A stretch of 41,107 nucleotides of DNA from a virus. A model generated the notes under the pieces. The model saw only the letters and a list, made by a program, of their open reading frames with translations, made no database searches and was not told the origin of the DNA. This document shows positions 1-6,323 of the stretch, one piece after another. The DNA is taken from positions 1-41,107 of IMG/VR virus record IMGVR_UViG_3300047320_000339, one strand, 5' to 3'. Within the stretch, counting starts at the first letter, position 1; every line of letters starts with the position of its first letter. Made by a program: the position numbers and the translations under genes.

Positions 1-1170
1 GTGGCGCTGAGTGACACCAAATTAAGAAGCATCAATGGCAAAGCTTACAACGGACCAGCGGAACTAACCGATGGTGACGGTCTGAGCGTTCGCATCACTC
101 CATCTGGCACAATTACATTTCAGCACCGCTACCGCTGGAATGGAAAGCCTGTGCGTCTCACTGTCGGTCGCTACCCTTCAACATCGCTGAAAGATGCCCG
201 CATTGCCGTGGGCGAGATGCGTGGATTGTACACGAAGGGGGTTAACCCAAAAACCTATTTTGCCGGAAGCACTGATGAGCTGACTCTGAAAGAGTGCCTG
301 GATAACTGGTGGGAAAAATATGTTAAAGACCTAAAGCACAATACACAGGTGCTTTACAAATCGGTTGTGTACAACACCATGTACAACGAGTTTGAAGATG
401 TGCCTGTTGCCAACATCCCTGTATCAGCGTGGGTCCAGTTCTTTGATAAACAGGAAAAGCTAAATAAGAAGAAAGCCCGCGTTCTGCTGCTTCAACTGCG
501 ATCAGTCATTCACTGGTGCATCAGCCGGCAGCTGATACCTTCATGTGAGATCACTAAACTGAGTGTCAAGAATATTGGCAAGAAACCGGACGTTGGTGAT
601 CGCGTTCTGACCTACAGCGAGCTCGCTAAAGTATGGCTGGCGCTTGAGAACAGCAAGGTCGTTACATCAAACAGGTTACTGCATCAGATGCTGTTGCTGT
701 GGGGTGCTCGCCTGTCTGAGCTTCGCCTGGCAAATGCTGCAGAATTTAATACCACTGATTGGATATGGACTACCCCATCTGAACATTCAAAGATGGGGAA
801 CATCATCCGGCGTCCGATCTTTGAACAAATGAAGCCTATGGTTGAGCGTCTTCTCAATAATGGGAATAAGATTTTGTTTCCTGGGCAGGAGTTAGATAAA
901 GCCATCGACCGCTCTTCATCAAATCTGTACATGCGGAAACTGAGAGAGAGTATTGATATACCTGAATGGCGCACCCACGACTTCCGCCGTTCTTTGGTGA
1001 CTAACTTATCAAGCGAAGGAATCATGCCCCATGTCACTGAGAAAATGCTGGGGCATGAACTTGGTGGTGTCATGGCTGTGTACAACAAACACGACTGGCT
1101 GGAAGATCAAAGAAAGGCGTATGAGCTGTACGCAGATAAAATATTCTGGCACGTTAAACAGCTCGGTTAA
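1..1170 (+). CDS. int: Tyrosine-recombinase phage integrase
   Basis: Site-specific recombinase that would integrate and, with an excisionase, excise the prophage. The N-terminal 85 residues look like the arm-type DNA-binding domain of P4-type integrases (DUF4102), followed by a core-binding region (about 95-185) and a catalytic domain. The catalytic residues are visible: Arg237 in GARLSEL, His326 and Arg329 in HDFRR, His352 in LGHE and Tyr361 in AVYNKHDW. The 389-residue length is normal for the family. The start is GTG at the first base of the window, so its promoter and any attachment site to the left are not visible. The gene runs convergently with the leftward early operon, and its last 17 bases overlap the excisionase-like gene. 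Confidence 0.95.
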   Translation: MALSDTKLRSINGKAYNGPAELTDGDGLSVRITPSGTITFQHRYRWNGKPVRLTVGRYPSTSLKDARIAVGEMRGLYTKGVNPKTYFAGSTDELTLKECLDNWWEKYVKDLKHNTQVLYKSVVYNTMYNEFEDVPVANIPVSAWVQFFDKQEKLNKKKARVLLLQLRSVIHWCISRQLIPSCEITKLSVKNIGKKPDVGDRVLTYSELAKVWLALENSKVVTSNRLLHQMLLLWGARLSELRLANAAEFNTTDWIWTTPSEHSKMGNIIRRPIFEQMKPMVERLLNNGNKILFPGQELDKAIDRSSSNLYMRKLRESIDIPEWRTHDFRRSLVTNLSSEGIMPHVTEKMLGHELGGVMAVYNKHDWLEDQRKAYELYADKIFWHVKQLG

Positions 1171-1336
1171 TCCCTCCATCACAAATCCATTTCTCCACCG
1201 CTCTGCGGCTATATCGCGCCGGATGTGTTAGCACTGGCGCAGGAAAGCCATGCTGCTTACGCAGCCGCCAGAGTGCCGTTCTCGCCTTACCAATTTCGTC
1301 CATAACTTCTTTTTCACTCATAAAGTCGTGGTGCAT
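1154..1336 (-). CDS. AlpA-like excisionase / DNA-binding protein
   Basis: Small 60-residue protein of AlpA/MerR-like winged-helix type. The pattern ARTALWRLRKQHGFP followed by a basic turn and RRAVEKWI matches the helix-turn-helix and tryptophan signature of AlpA family excisionases. The ATG at 1336 is chosen over an in-frame upstream ATG at 1363 because GGAG of a TGTGTGGAGAA element lies six bases before it. It is the last gene of the leftward early operon and overlaps the end of the integrase gene tail to tail. Role in directional excision is inferred from family and position. Confidence 0.75.
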   Translation of the reverse strand: MHHDFMSEKEVMDEIGKARTALWRLRKQHGFPAPVLTHPARYSRRAVEKWICDGGINRAV

Positions 1337-1340
1337 ATTA

Positions 1341-1352
1341 TTCTCCACACAT
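1341..1352 (-). repeat. GTGTGTGGAGAA element, copy 1
   Basis: On the minus strand this reads ATGTGTGGAGAA, four bases before the excisionase-like start codon. It supplies the Shine-Dalgarno GGAG. One of seven near-identical copies in the early regions. Confidence 0.7.
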
Positions 1353-1386
1353 TCCCGCTGCATCAGGTTTGCTTAGCCGTGACAGG

Positions 1387-1734
1387 TCACGGCGTATCGA
1401 TCTTCAATTTAAGTTTGTGCCAACCGCTGGTGGCCCAGCACGCAGCCTCACCCTGGCAAGGGCAGGACTGCACCGGCAGCTGCTCTTTGCATTTCCCGCA
1501 CTGCTGGCGGGCCAGCGCCTCAAGTTGCTGCGCCAGCTCAGCGGAGTCTTTCCGGATTAACAGCGCGATATACTCGTTCAGCTCATACGGTTCACGACCG
1601 GGTCGGCGTGCGGCGCAGTTCTGCGCCAGCATCTCCAGTTCCTTACTATCCAGCGCCAGCTCCAGCTTTTTACCACCGGCAGCGGCCTGGCGGGCACGCT
1701 GCGCTGCTTTGCGTTCGGCCGGGGATTTAGGCAT
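1387..1734 (-). CDS. Small conserved phage protein with Cys cluster
   Basis: 115 residues. The N-terminus is Ala/Arg/Lys-rich (PKSPAERKAAQRARQ), then a helical segment with CAARRPGREPYELNEYIALLI, and a C-terminal CGKC...C.C...C cluster (about residues 79-99) that could bind a metal. It resembles small unnamed proteins common in enterobacterial prophages, but I know no function. Its ATG directly follows the stop codon of the upstream gene, and GGAGG lies inside the end of that gene, so translation is probably coupled. Part of the leftward early operon. Confidence 0.7.
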   Translation of the reverse strand: MPKSPAERKAAQRARQAAAGGKKLELALDSKELEMLAQNCAARRPGREPYELNEYIALLIRKDSAELAQQLEALARQQCGKCKEQLPVQSCPCQGEAACWATSGWHKLKLKIDTP

Positions 1735-2493
1735 TTACACCTCCAGTGCCATTTGCAGCGAAATGCGATCCCGCTGCTCGCAATAGACCAGCGAACCCTG
1801 GCTGTTATGCGACTCGATACGCTCAACTAACAAAGCTGCACGGGTTTCTTTAGATGCCGGCGCATATGCGCCAGACCATGCTTTATCAATCCCGATGTTA
1901 CGCGCTACGTTGGTACTGTCAGCGCTCGCCAGCGGGAGCTTTGTAAAAATCTGAGGGTTGAGCATTCGCAGACCATGGAGCTTAGCGATTGGCTGCCCAT
2001 GATCGTCAGTAATATGGCGAATAAGGTCTTTCATCCGCGCGACTGCAAGGTTTGGCCGCTTCACGTCATACTCACCGCAACTCCCGATTGCCACTCGCGG
2101 ATACTCATTACAAAGCCGGATAAAGCGTTCATCACTCTCGTTCATGTGCCAGACGGGCACGCCGTAGAAATCACCGTGAGGCCACTCATCCAGCAGCGCC
2201 TCGTTTTCCCCTTCGCCACCGTCGATGACATCAGGAATAATTGCAAAGTCAAAGCCTGGATGATTTTTCCAGCGTGCTACAAACTCGTAATAGTCGGCCC
2301 AGTCTATTTTGTTTCGGCCAGCTGCTTTCCATGCAGTGAATGCGCCATTGTCCAAAGCGAATGACTGGCAAACTTCAGACGCCAGCCCGAGCTGTTCAGG
2401 ATGAGCAAACGATATGAATGCATGTTTACCGCGCCATGCTTTCAACGCGGCAAGGTCAGGCGTGATAGGCCCGCCGTGATAGTGGATCATCAC
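1735..2493 (-). CDS. Phage protein, possible TGT/DpdA-like barrel enzyme
   Basis: 252 residues, starting MMIHYHGGPITP. Conserved-looking blocks are HGGPI (6-10), LDNGAFTAW (about 47-55), DFAIIPDVID (about 82-91), VWHMNES, IGSCGE and KLHGLRMLNP followed by SADSTN. Their repeated beta-strand plus acidic or histidine pattern suggests a TIM-barrel enzyme. I recall members of this family in many prophages, and a relation to queuine tRNA-ribosyltransferase/DpdA-type base-exchange enzymes is possible but not proven here. No deazaguanine synthesis genes are present in the window, so such an enzyme would need a host precursor. The start overlaps the upstream stop by four bases, which indicates translational coupling in the leftward operon. 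Confidence 0.75.
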   Translation of the reverse strand: MMIHYHGGPITPDLAALKAWRGKHAFISFAHPEQLGLASEVCQSFALDNGAFTAWKAAGRNKIDWADYYEFVARWKNHPGFDFAIIPDVIDGGEGENEALLDEWPHGDFYGVPVWHMNESDERFIRLCNEYPRVAIGSCGEYDVKRPNLAVARMKDLIRHITDDHGQPIAKLHGLRMLNPQIFTKLPLASADSTNVARNIGIDKAWSGAYAPASKETRAALLVERIESHNSQGSLVYCEQRDRISLQMALEV

Positions 2494-2912
2494 TCCACCT
2501 CCGGCGCTGCTTCCAGCATGGCGTCGTAAGCATTACCCAGACTCGACAGACCATCCATGAACTGATCGCCAGCAGCAATCATCTCCTCTGTCGGTTCGAC
2601 CGGCACCATTTTCCATCCCTCTGGCACCAGGTCTGCGGCGGGCGCTGACTTAATACGCATTGGGTCATCGTAGCAATCTGACAGGAACATCCGACCGAGC
2701 TTTGTCACTCGGTGAGCTTTCGGGGTAATAAGCCCCAGCTCAACCATGATTGTCGTAATGGTGTGGCCACAATGCCAATGACACGCCTTCTTCAGCACGC
2801 TGTAACCGAGGAATGCCCGATAATCAGTGCGTCCGAAATTGGTTCCTTCGAATGCGATCATGATTACTTCATCAGTCATCTCTGGTAGGTGTAAGCAGTT
2901 AACTCCCATCAC
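2490..2912 (-). CDS. Hypothetical phage early protein
   Basis: 140 residues of two parts. The first (from residue 12, MTDEVIMIAFEGTNFGRTDYR) includes KKACHWHCGHTITTIMVELGL, which looks like a small helical DNA-binding or regulatory fold. The second, PEGWKMVPVEPTEEMIAAGDQ to AMLEAAPE, is a tail shared by many unrelated lambdoid early proteins. The ATG at 2912 is favoured because it overlaps the preceding stop by four bases; ATG at 2879 matches the conserved domain start but has a poor ribosome site. No function is assigned. Confidence 0.65.
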   Translation of the reverse strand: MMGVNCLHLPEMTDEVIMIAFEGTNFGRTDYRAFLGYSVLKKACHWHCGHTITTIMVELGLITPKAHRVTKLGRMFLSDCYDDPMRIKSAPAADLVPEGWKMVPVEPTEEMIAAGDQFMDGLSSLGNAYDAMLEAAPEVE

Positions 2913-3310
2913 TCACCATCCTTACCGGCGCGGAGTTTGGCTGCAATTTCTTCGCAGACATGTGTGAGGTTGCAGAGAGTTACCGCTGGATGAGACTTAA
3001 CCATCTCCACACCCTCAGCCCGCACAGAGTTGAGATAGGCGTCGGTGGGAAGTGAAGCCTCATGTGCGCGCTTTGAGGCAGATAGCAGAGCACCTAACGA
3101 GGTATTAACGCCATCGAGCCTTATCGTGTTATGGATGGCTGCCATGCTTTCGCGTAATTCAGAATGAGCAGCCGCCAGCGCGTCACGCTCTGTGTGCAGG
3201 TTTGTGAATTTACGAACCAGATAAGCGGCAAGACTCTCACCCACAAAAATATCTGCAGGCATGGCTTTACCGGTGATCAGCCCGCGCATTTCCGTTTCAG
3301 TAATTTTCAT
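2909..3310 (-). CDS. Ead/Ea22-like early protein
   Basis: 133 residues, mostly helical, with a central stretch (TERDALAAAHSELRESMAAI) likely to form a coiled coil. The segment DAYLNSVRAEGVEM is typical of Ead/Ea22-like proteins of lambdoid phages, whose function is not established. Start ATG at 3310 is preceded by GGGGGA at good spacing; an upstream in-frame ATG at 3355 would overlap the neighbouring gene and lacks such a site. Its stop overlaps the next start by four bases. Confidence 0.65.
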   Translation of the reverse strand: MKITETEMRGLITGKAMPADIFVGESLAAYLVRKFTNLHTERDALAAAHSELRESMAAIHNTIRLDGVNTSLGALLSASKRAHEASLPTDAYLNSVRAEGVEMVKSHPAVTLCNLTHVCEEIAAKLRAGKDGE

Positions 3311-3320
3311 AGCTTCCCCC

Positions 3321-3725
3321 TCATCCCATGCATTCCAGATACAGCCCGCTGGCAATCAGACGAGCACGGCGTGCAGCTGCTTCACGATGGCGCTTTATAG
3401 CCTCTTCAGAACGGGCGTTGCTGTAGTTGATAACCATTGGCTTACATGGCGGGGGAGCAACACGGCGTGGATTTCTGACCAGGGTGTAAGTGCGGTCAAT
3501 TGATCCGCCACCGAGACAGACCTGATTTGATGCCTCAACCTGAAGTGTTTCACCACCGCGGCGCATGATGTGAAGCACCAGGCGATTAAATTCACTCAGC
3601 GTCATACCAAGACGAACTGCCAGCTCGCGGCCTGTAGTTGGGCTTTTTGATAACTGCCAGGCCAGCTTTTCACTGAAACCGGAATTTGGGCCATTGCTGC
3701 GGCGAAATTGGGCGACTTTTTTCAT
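3321..3725 (-). CDS. Hypothetical protein with HTH-like segment
   Basis: 134 residues. Residues about 21-55 (LAWQLSKSPTTGRELAVRLG, then MTLSEFNRLVLHIMRRGG) read like a winged helix-turn-helix, and the C-terminal third is very basic (EEAIKRHREAAARRARLIAS). A DNA-binding role is therefore plausible but unproven. The ATG overlaps the stop of the upstream gene as ATGA. It lies in the accessory part of the leftward early operon. Confidence 0.65.
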   Translation of the reverse strand: MKKVAQFRRSNGPNSGFSEKLAWQLSKSPTTGRELAVRLGMTLSEFNRLVLHIMRRGGETLQVEASNQVCLGGGSIDRTYTLVRNPRRVAPPPCKPMVINYSNARSEEAIKRHREAAARRARLIASGLYLECMG

Positions 3726-4165
3726 GACACCACCTTCAGCGTAACCGTGCGTGAGCGGAGCAAATCCATTTCCATTTGGGAAATGATGTTGATCGCTTGT
3801 AAAGTTCCGGGCATCTGTTGATTACCCATAGTTGCTACAGCCCGGCGCGCCTCACCGAGTGCTTCACAGCGCAGTGTTCGAATCCACTGGTCGCAGGCTG
3901 GCGTAGCAAGCGCTGCATTCAGATCATCAATCAGCGTTAGGTCTGCGCCTGCTGCCTGTAGGGCTGAAATAGTGTCAGGAAGCACGCTGTTGATACGCAG
4001 CACTTCTGAAGCCATCAGATTGGCACGAACGGTGGCAACGTCGAGACGCGACGACAGCTCAGTCACCATCTTTGCCATTTCGATCAGAGGAGTATCCATC
4101 CCGATGTTCTTAGCGAACTGGTGGCCGGCAGCGACGACCTCTTTATTCGATTTGAAATGATGCAT
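3722..4165 (-). CDS. Hypothetical helical early protein
   Basis: 147 residues predicted mainly helical: AKMVTELSSRLDVATVRANL, ASEVLRINSVLPDTISAL and QAAGADLTLIDDLNAAL. The region around residues 25-60 has the spacing of a coiled coil, as in Ea22-like proteins, but I do not recognise the family. The start has GAGGGC upstream at acceptable spacing, and the stop overlaps the next gene by four bases. Part of the leftward operon. Confidence 0.6.
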   Translation of the reverse strand: MHHFKSNKEVVAAGHQFAKNIGMDTPLIEMAKMVTELSSRLDVATVRANLMASEVLRINSVLPDTISALQAAGADLTLIDDLNAALATPACDQWIRTLRCEALGEARRAVATMGNQQMPGTLQAINIISQMEMDLLRSRTVTLKVVS

Positions 4166-4175
4166 GTTATCGCCC

Positions 4176-4334
4176 TCAGTGAATGGTGATGGTGCTGTTA
4201 AGGCGCTCAGCTTCGTTCTGCGCCTTAATTGGATTGGTGACTACTGAGCCGTCAGGCAAAATCCAGCCGTTCAGGATATGGCTATAGGGCAGGGTGATAA
4301 TGCCTACGGTAATATGGTCGTTCGGCTTTTCCAT
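4176..4334 (-). CDS. Small hypothetical early protein (52 aa)
   Basis: 52 residues beginning MEKPNDHITVGIITLPYSH, with an amphipathic C-terminal helix (NPIKAQNEAERLNSTI). The ATG at 4334 is placed by a perfect GTGTGTGGAGAA element four bases upstream; longer in-frame starts would run through the element. It lies just downstream of the C4-type RNA region and is the first gene whose translation that RNA could control. Function unknown. Confidence 0.6.
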   Translation of the reverse strand: MEKPNDHITVGIITLPYSHILNGWILPDGSVVTNPIKAQNEAERLNSTITIH

Positions 4335-4698
4335 GAAATTCTCCACACACGATTTTTGGTTGCATGAATCCCTTGCCAGTGATGGCAATAAAAAACTTTT
4401 GGGATTCGTTTAAGTTGGCTGGTGGGTTACTGCAATAACCCACAGCCCGATTACTCCACACACTTGAAAGGTTGCTGCGGTGCCGGGTGCCTCCCGGTGC
4501 TCTGGTCAGACTGACAAACACCAGAGCGGAAACTCTTAGACTGTGTGCAATCTTTGTCAGTCTTCCGCGCGCGCTGGCCGCATTCACCACAACGGATAGA
4601 GTATTCATCAACGGCTTAGTGGTGCGCCTCCAAATACTCTTTCCTGTTGTGTGCCGGTCTTTCCCGGCTGCCAGTTCTTTATTGCCATCTGAACTCAT
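4282..4698 (-). CDS. Possible Ash-like or C4-overlapping ORF
   Basis: 138-codon frame running through the C4-type RNA region. Segments such as TKPLMNTLSVVVNAASARGR, KIAHSLRVSALVFVS and RAPGGTRHR recur in annotated enterobacterial prophage ORFs, some of them called Ash family. Part of that conservation may reflect selection on the RNA rather than the protein, because the GTRHR segment is encoded by the CCGGG/CCCGG hairpin. The ATG at 4698 has only a weak ribosome site, and the frame overlaps the start of the 52-residue gene. It may be a translated leader, a true Ash-like protein or not a gene. Confidence 0.35.
   Translation of the reverse strand: MSSDGNKELAAGKDRHTTGKSIWRRTTKPLMNTLSVVVNAASARGRLTKIAHSLRVSALVFVSLTRAPGGTRHRSNLSSVWSNRAVGYCSNPPANLNESQKFFIAITGKGFMQPKIVCGEFHGKAERPYYRRHYHPAL
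4339..4350 (-). repeat. GTGTGTGGAGAA element, copy 2
   Basis: Exact 12-base copy on the minus strand, four bases upstream of the start of the 52-residue gene; it contains the ribosome-binding GGAG. Confidence 0.7.
4423..4442 (-). other. Hairpin downstream of the C4-type RNA
   Basis: A 7-bp perfect stem TGGGTTA/TAACCCA with a six-base loop directly 3' of the C4 hairpins on the minus strand. It could be a processing or attenuation signal; no T-run follows directly, although a T-rich stretch lies about 35 bases further. Confidence 0.4.
4451..4463 (-). repeat. GTGTGTGGAGAA-like element, copy 3 (diverged)
   Basis: Reads GTGTGTGGAGTAA on the minus strand. It is the only copy without an obvious start codon just downstream, and it sits immediately 3' of the C4-type RNA hairpins. 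Confidence 0.5.
4465..4565 (-). ncRNA. C4-type antisense RNA region
   Basis: On the minus strand two hairpins follow each other: CTCTGGT/ACCAGAG (4500-4526) and CCGGG/CCCGG (4483-4497) with the loop and flanks GGAGGCA and GGCACC typical of C4 RNAs of phages P1, P4 and relatives. The loop of the first hairpin holds an 11-base sequence (4508-4518) perfectly complementary to a stretch upstream in the same transcript (4553-4563). That is the a/a' pairing expected of C4. Known C4 RNAs are processed from a leader and silence translation of downstream antirepressor or inhibitor genes. Ends are approximate. Confidence 0.6.
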
Positions 4699-4932
4699 CG
4701 GCCTAACGAGTTTTAACGACCTTTACCGTTTGCATAATCTTGTCGCCGCTAATATCGGTAGCAGTACCGCTACTTGGTGGACATTTATTGAGACCGTCTT
4801 GAAGTAGTAAGCCATCCAGTCTCGTTCAAAGAACTTTCGAAAATTCTTTCAGCGAGGCTTGCTCTAATCTTCTTAAAAAAGACGGTTAAACAAACCCTCA
4901 TGAGTAACCGCCAACACAGCAATTCCGTACTC

Positions 4933-5088
4933 TTAAAACGCTTGTCCGCGAACCACGTTTTCAACATCACACTGCACACTCACCACACCGGCATCACCAC
5001 AACAGACAACATCAGCATCAGGGAAGAGCCTCAAAAAGGTAATCAGGTCCCGGACCGTTGTGTTCGACATGTTTTTAATTAGCTTCAT
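4933..5088 (-). CDS. Small first gene of the leftward operon (51 aa)
   Basis: 51 residues, MKLIKNMSNTTVRDLITFLR and on to a Cys/Val-rich end (DADVVCCGDAGVVSVQCDVE). It occupies the position of lambda N, immediately downstream of the putative pL, but it is neither Arg-rich nor N-like, so antitermination is not supported. ATG at 5088 is set by a CTGTGTGGAGAAG element just upstream; a longer frame to 5217 would run through the operators and is rejected. Function unknown. Confidence 0.6.
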   Translation of the reverse strand: MKLIKNMSNTTVRDLITFLRLFPDADVVCCGDAGVVSVQCDVENVVRGQAF

Positions 5089-5091
5089 TTC

Positions 5092-5103
5092 TTCTCCACA
5101 CAG
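5092..5103 (-). repeat. GTGTGTGGAGAA element, copy 4
   Basis: Reads CTGTGTGGAGAA on the minus strand, three bases before the ATG at 5088, and provides its Shine-Dalgarno sequence. Confidence 0.65.
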
Positions 5104-5140
5104 TAGACAGTTACGCCTGCGAACGTTTGTGCTGTCTTGA

Positions 5141-5176
5141 TGAAGAAACAATAAATCGAATATGCGATATTCGCAA
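5141..5176 (-). promoter_or_regulatory. Putative leftward early promoter pL
   Basis: On the minus strand TTGCGA, which is part of the operator at 5162-5176, is followed after 17 bases by TATTGT. The position between the repressor terminator and the first leftward gene fits pL, and the operators overlap it. Start site not proven. Confidence 0.45.
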
Positions 5177-5199
5177 GTGTTAAATTGCGCAATATGCAA
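5162..5199. promoter_or_regulatory. Left operator cluster (two CI/Cro sites)
   Basis: Two 15-bp sites matching TTGCG-N5-CGCAA: ATGCGATATTCGCAA (5162-5176) and TTGCGCAATATGCAA (5185-5199), centres 23 bp apart. The same site type occurs three times between the repressor and cro genes, which makes CI and Cro the likely ligands. Confidence 0.7.
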
Positions 5200-5219
5200 A
5201 TATAATGCGGCAGGCACAA

Positions 5220-5247
5220 AAAAACCCGGACAAGCCGGGTGTTTTTT
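5220..5247. terminator. Bidirectional terminator after the repressor gene
   Basis: Stem ACCCGG/CCGGGT with a five-base loop, with a T-run on both strands (GTTTTTT on plus; seven T on minus). On the minus strand it lies directly downstream of the repressor gene and should end its transcript before pL. Confidence 0.8.
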
Positions 5248-5261
5248 GAACTGGAAAGGAT

Positions 5262-5957
5262 CTAAGCGTGGCGCTTGAAAGCTTGAGACTGGCTAATCAT
5301 GACTTTGCCAAATATGTAGAACCTGTGTTCATTTGCCTCGTCAATGAACCAGTCGCGATAGCGTGTGTTATCGGAGATCACCAGCAGTTTATCCGGGATC
5401 ATTTGAAGTCGCTTAATATGCACTTTACCGTCAAAGCCAAACACATAGATGCCGTCACTATCGAATTTATTCACTGATATATCTACGAAAACTAAATCAC
5501 CTGGCTCAATAGTACCTGACATACTATCACCGCCAACGTTGACCATTTTCACCATCTTCGCAGGCTTCCCGCTGAAGAAAGATTTAGCGTGCTCAGAGTT
5601 ATATTCAATAGAACGAATGACATCCACGGTGTCACTACTTACGAATGCACCAGGTCCAGCGCTCACGGTTATATCAAGTAAGTCGACACGATACACATCC
5701 TCCCCCTTGCCATCCTTTACATTATCCTTACTGTGATTATATACAGTAATTTCAGGAGGGGTGGGAGTAAATAATTCAAAAAGACCTACTTCAAGAGCCT
5801 CAGCTATTTTAATAAGCGATTGCTCCGTAAATGATTTTTGTTTTCCTGTCTCAAGTCTGGAGATATTTGCCTGATCCACGCCAACAGCTTCGGCCAGATC
5901 GCTCATTTTCATACCTCGCTGTAAGCGAAGCTCTCTGATGCGGTTTCCTATGTTCAT
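5262..5957 (-). CDS. cI: CI-like phage repressor, S24 autopeptidase
   Basis: 231 residues. Residues 1-60 are an XRE helix-turn-helix (LAEAVGVDQANISRLETGKQ). Residues about 95-231 are a LexA/UmuD-type S24 domain with the self-cleavage pair Ala100-Gly101, nucleophile Ser145 in GGDSMSG and general-base Lys182 in VHIKRL. It should bind the TTGCG-N5-CGCAA operators, keep pL and pR silent and be inactivated by RecA-stimulated self-cleavage during SOS. It diverges from the cro-like gene in the classic lambdoid order. No ribosome-binding site is evident before the ATG. Confidence 0.93.
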   Translation of the reverse strand: MNIGNRIRELRLQRGMKMSDLAEAVGVDQANISRLETGKQKSFTEQSLIKIAEALEVGLFELFTPTPPEITVYNHSKDNVKDGKGEDVYRVDLLDITVSAGPGAFVSSDTVDVIRSIEYNSEHAKSFFSGKPAKMVKMVNVGGDSMSGTIEPGDLVFVDISVNKFDSDGIYVFGFDGKVHIKRLQMIPDKLLVISDNTRYRDWFIDEANEHRFYIFGKVMISQSQAFKRHA

Positions 5958-5960
5958 GAC

Positions 5961-5994
5961 CCTATTTAAATGTTGGTTTGCACGAAACGCAAAT
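5961..5994 (-). promoter_or_regulatory. Putative repressor-maintenance promoter
   Basis: On the minus strand TTGCGT, inside operator OR3, is followed after about 18 bases by TAAATA, placing the start site at or very near the repressor ATG. This would give a leaderless message as for lambda cI from pRM, in keeping with the missing ribosome site. TTGATT with AACATT is an alternative. Confidence 0.35.
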
Positions 5995-6040
5995 CAACTT
6001 GCGCAATCCGCGTGCATGCAATATTATGCGTATTACGCAA
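5978..6040. promoter_or_regulatory. Right operator cluster (three CI/Cro sites)
   Basis: Three 15-bp sites: TTGCACGAAACGCAA (5978-5992), TTGCGCAATCCGCGT (5999-6013) and ATGCGTATTACGCAA (6026-6040). Centres are 21 and 27 bp apart. The middle site covers the -35 box of pR, and the right-hand site overlaps the last bases of its -10 box and the start point. The left-hand site covers the putative repressor promoter. Confidence 0.75.
5999..6027 (+). promoter_or_regulatory. Rightward early promoter pR
   Basis: TTGCGC (5999-6004), 17-base spacer, TATTAT (6022-6027), directly before the cro-like gene and flanked by operators. This is the best promoter match in the immunity region. Confidence 0.75.
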
Positions 6041-6055
6041 TTAAAGGAGGTATTT

Positions 6056-6310
6056 ATGATCACACCGTTAAGAAGCTTGCGTAAGGCGCAAGGAAAAACA
6101 TTGAGCGATGTAGCTACAGCGATCCGTCTTGATGTTGGCAACCTGAGCCGTATTGAACGAGGTATCCAGGTCGCCTCGCTGGAAGTCGCTGAGAAGCTGT
6201 CGGTCTTCTTCAAAGGCGAAATTAGCGAGCTGGAAATTCTTTATCCGCAGAGATACCAAACCGGCAATGAAAATGTATCACCCGTTTCGTTGACAGCAAA
6301 ACCACAGTAA
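6056..6310 (+). CDS. cro: Cro-like XRE regulator
   Basis: 84 residues with an XRE helix-turn-helix over about residues 4-58 (SDVATAIRLDVGNLSRIERG). It is divergent from the repressor and is the first gene from pR, so it is assigned the Cro role of lowering repressor synthesis early in lytic growth. The start ATG at 6056 has a perfect AAAGGAGG five bases upstream; a longer frame from 5978 would read through the operators and is rejected. Confidence 0.85.
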   Translation: MITPLRSLRKAQGKTLSDVATAIRLDVGNLSRIERGIQVASLEVAEKLSVFFKGEISELEILYPQRYQTGNENVSPVSLTAKPQ

Positions 6311-6323
6311 GAGGATTCAAGCA

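Noticed and set aside
684-1088. Minus-strand frame of 134 codons inside the integrase gene
   Set aside because: Shadow of a well-supported integrase; no ribosome site.
1250-1786. Plus-strand frame of 178 codons
   Set aside because: Cys/Ser-rich shadow of the leftward excisionase and Cys-cluster genes, which have ribosome sites and family features.
4472-4807. Plus-strand open frame of 111 codons across the C4-type region
   Set aside because: It is antisense to the RNA hairpins, has no ribosome site and no protein-like pattern; its openness follows from the opposite strand.
4785-4979. Minus-strand frame of 64 codons between the first leftward gene and the C4 region
   Set aside because: No ribosome site before any of its starts, no element copy and odd composition; likely untranslated leader.
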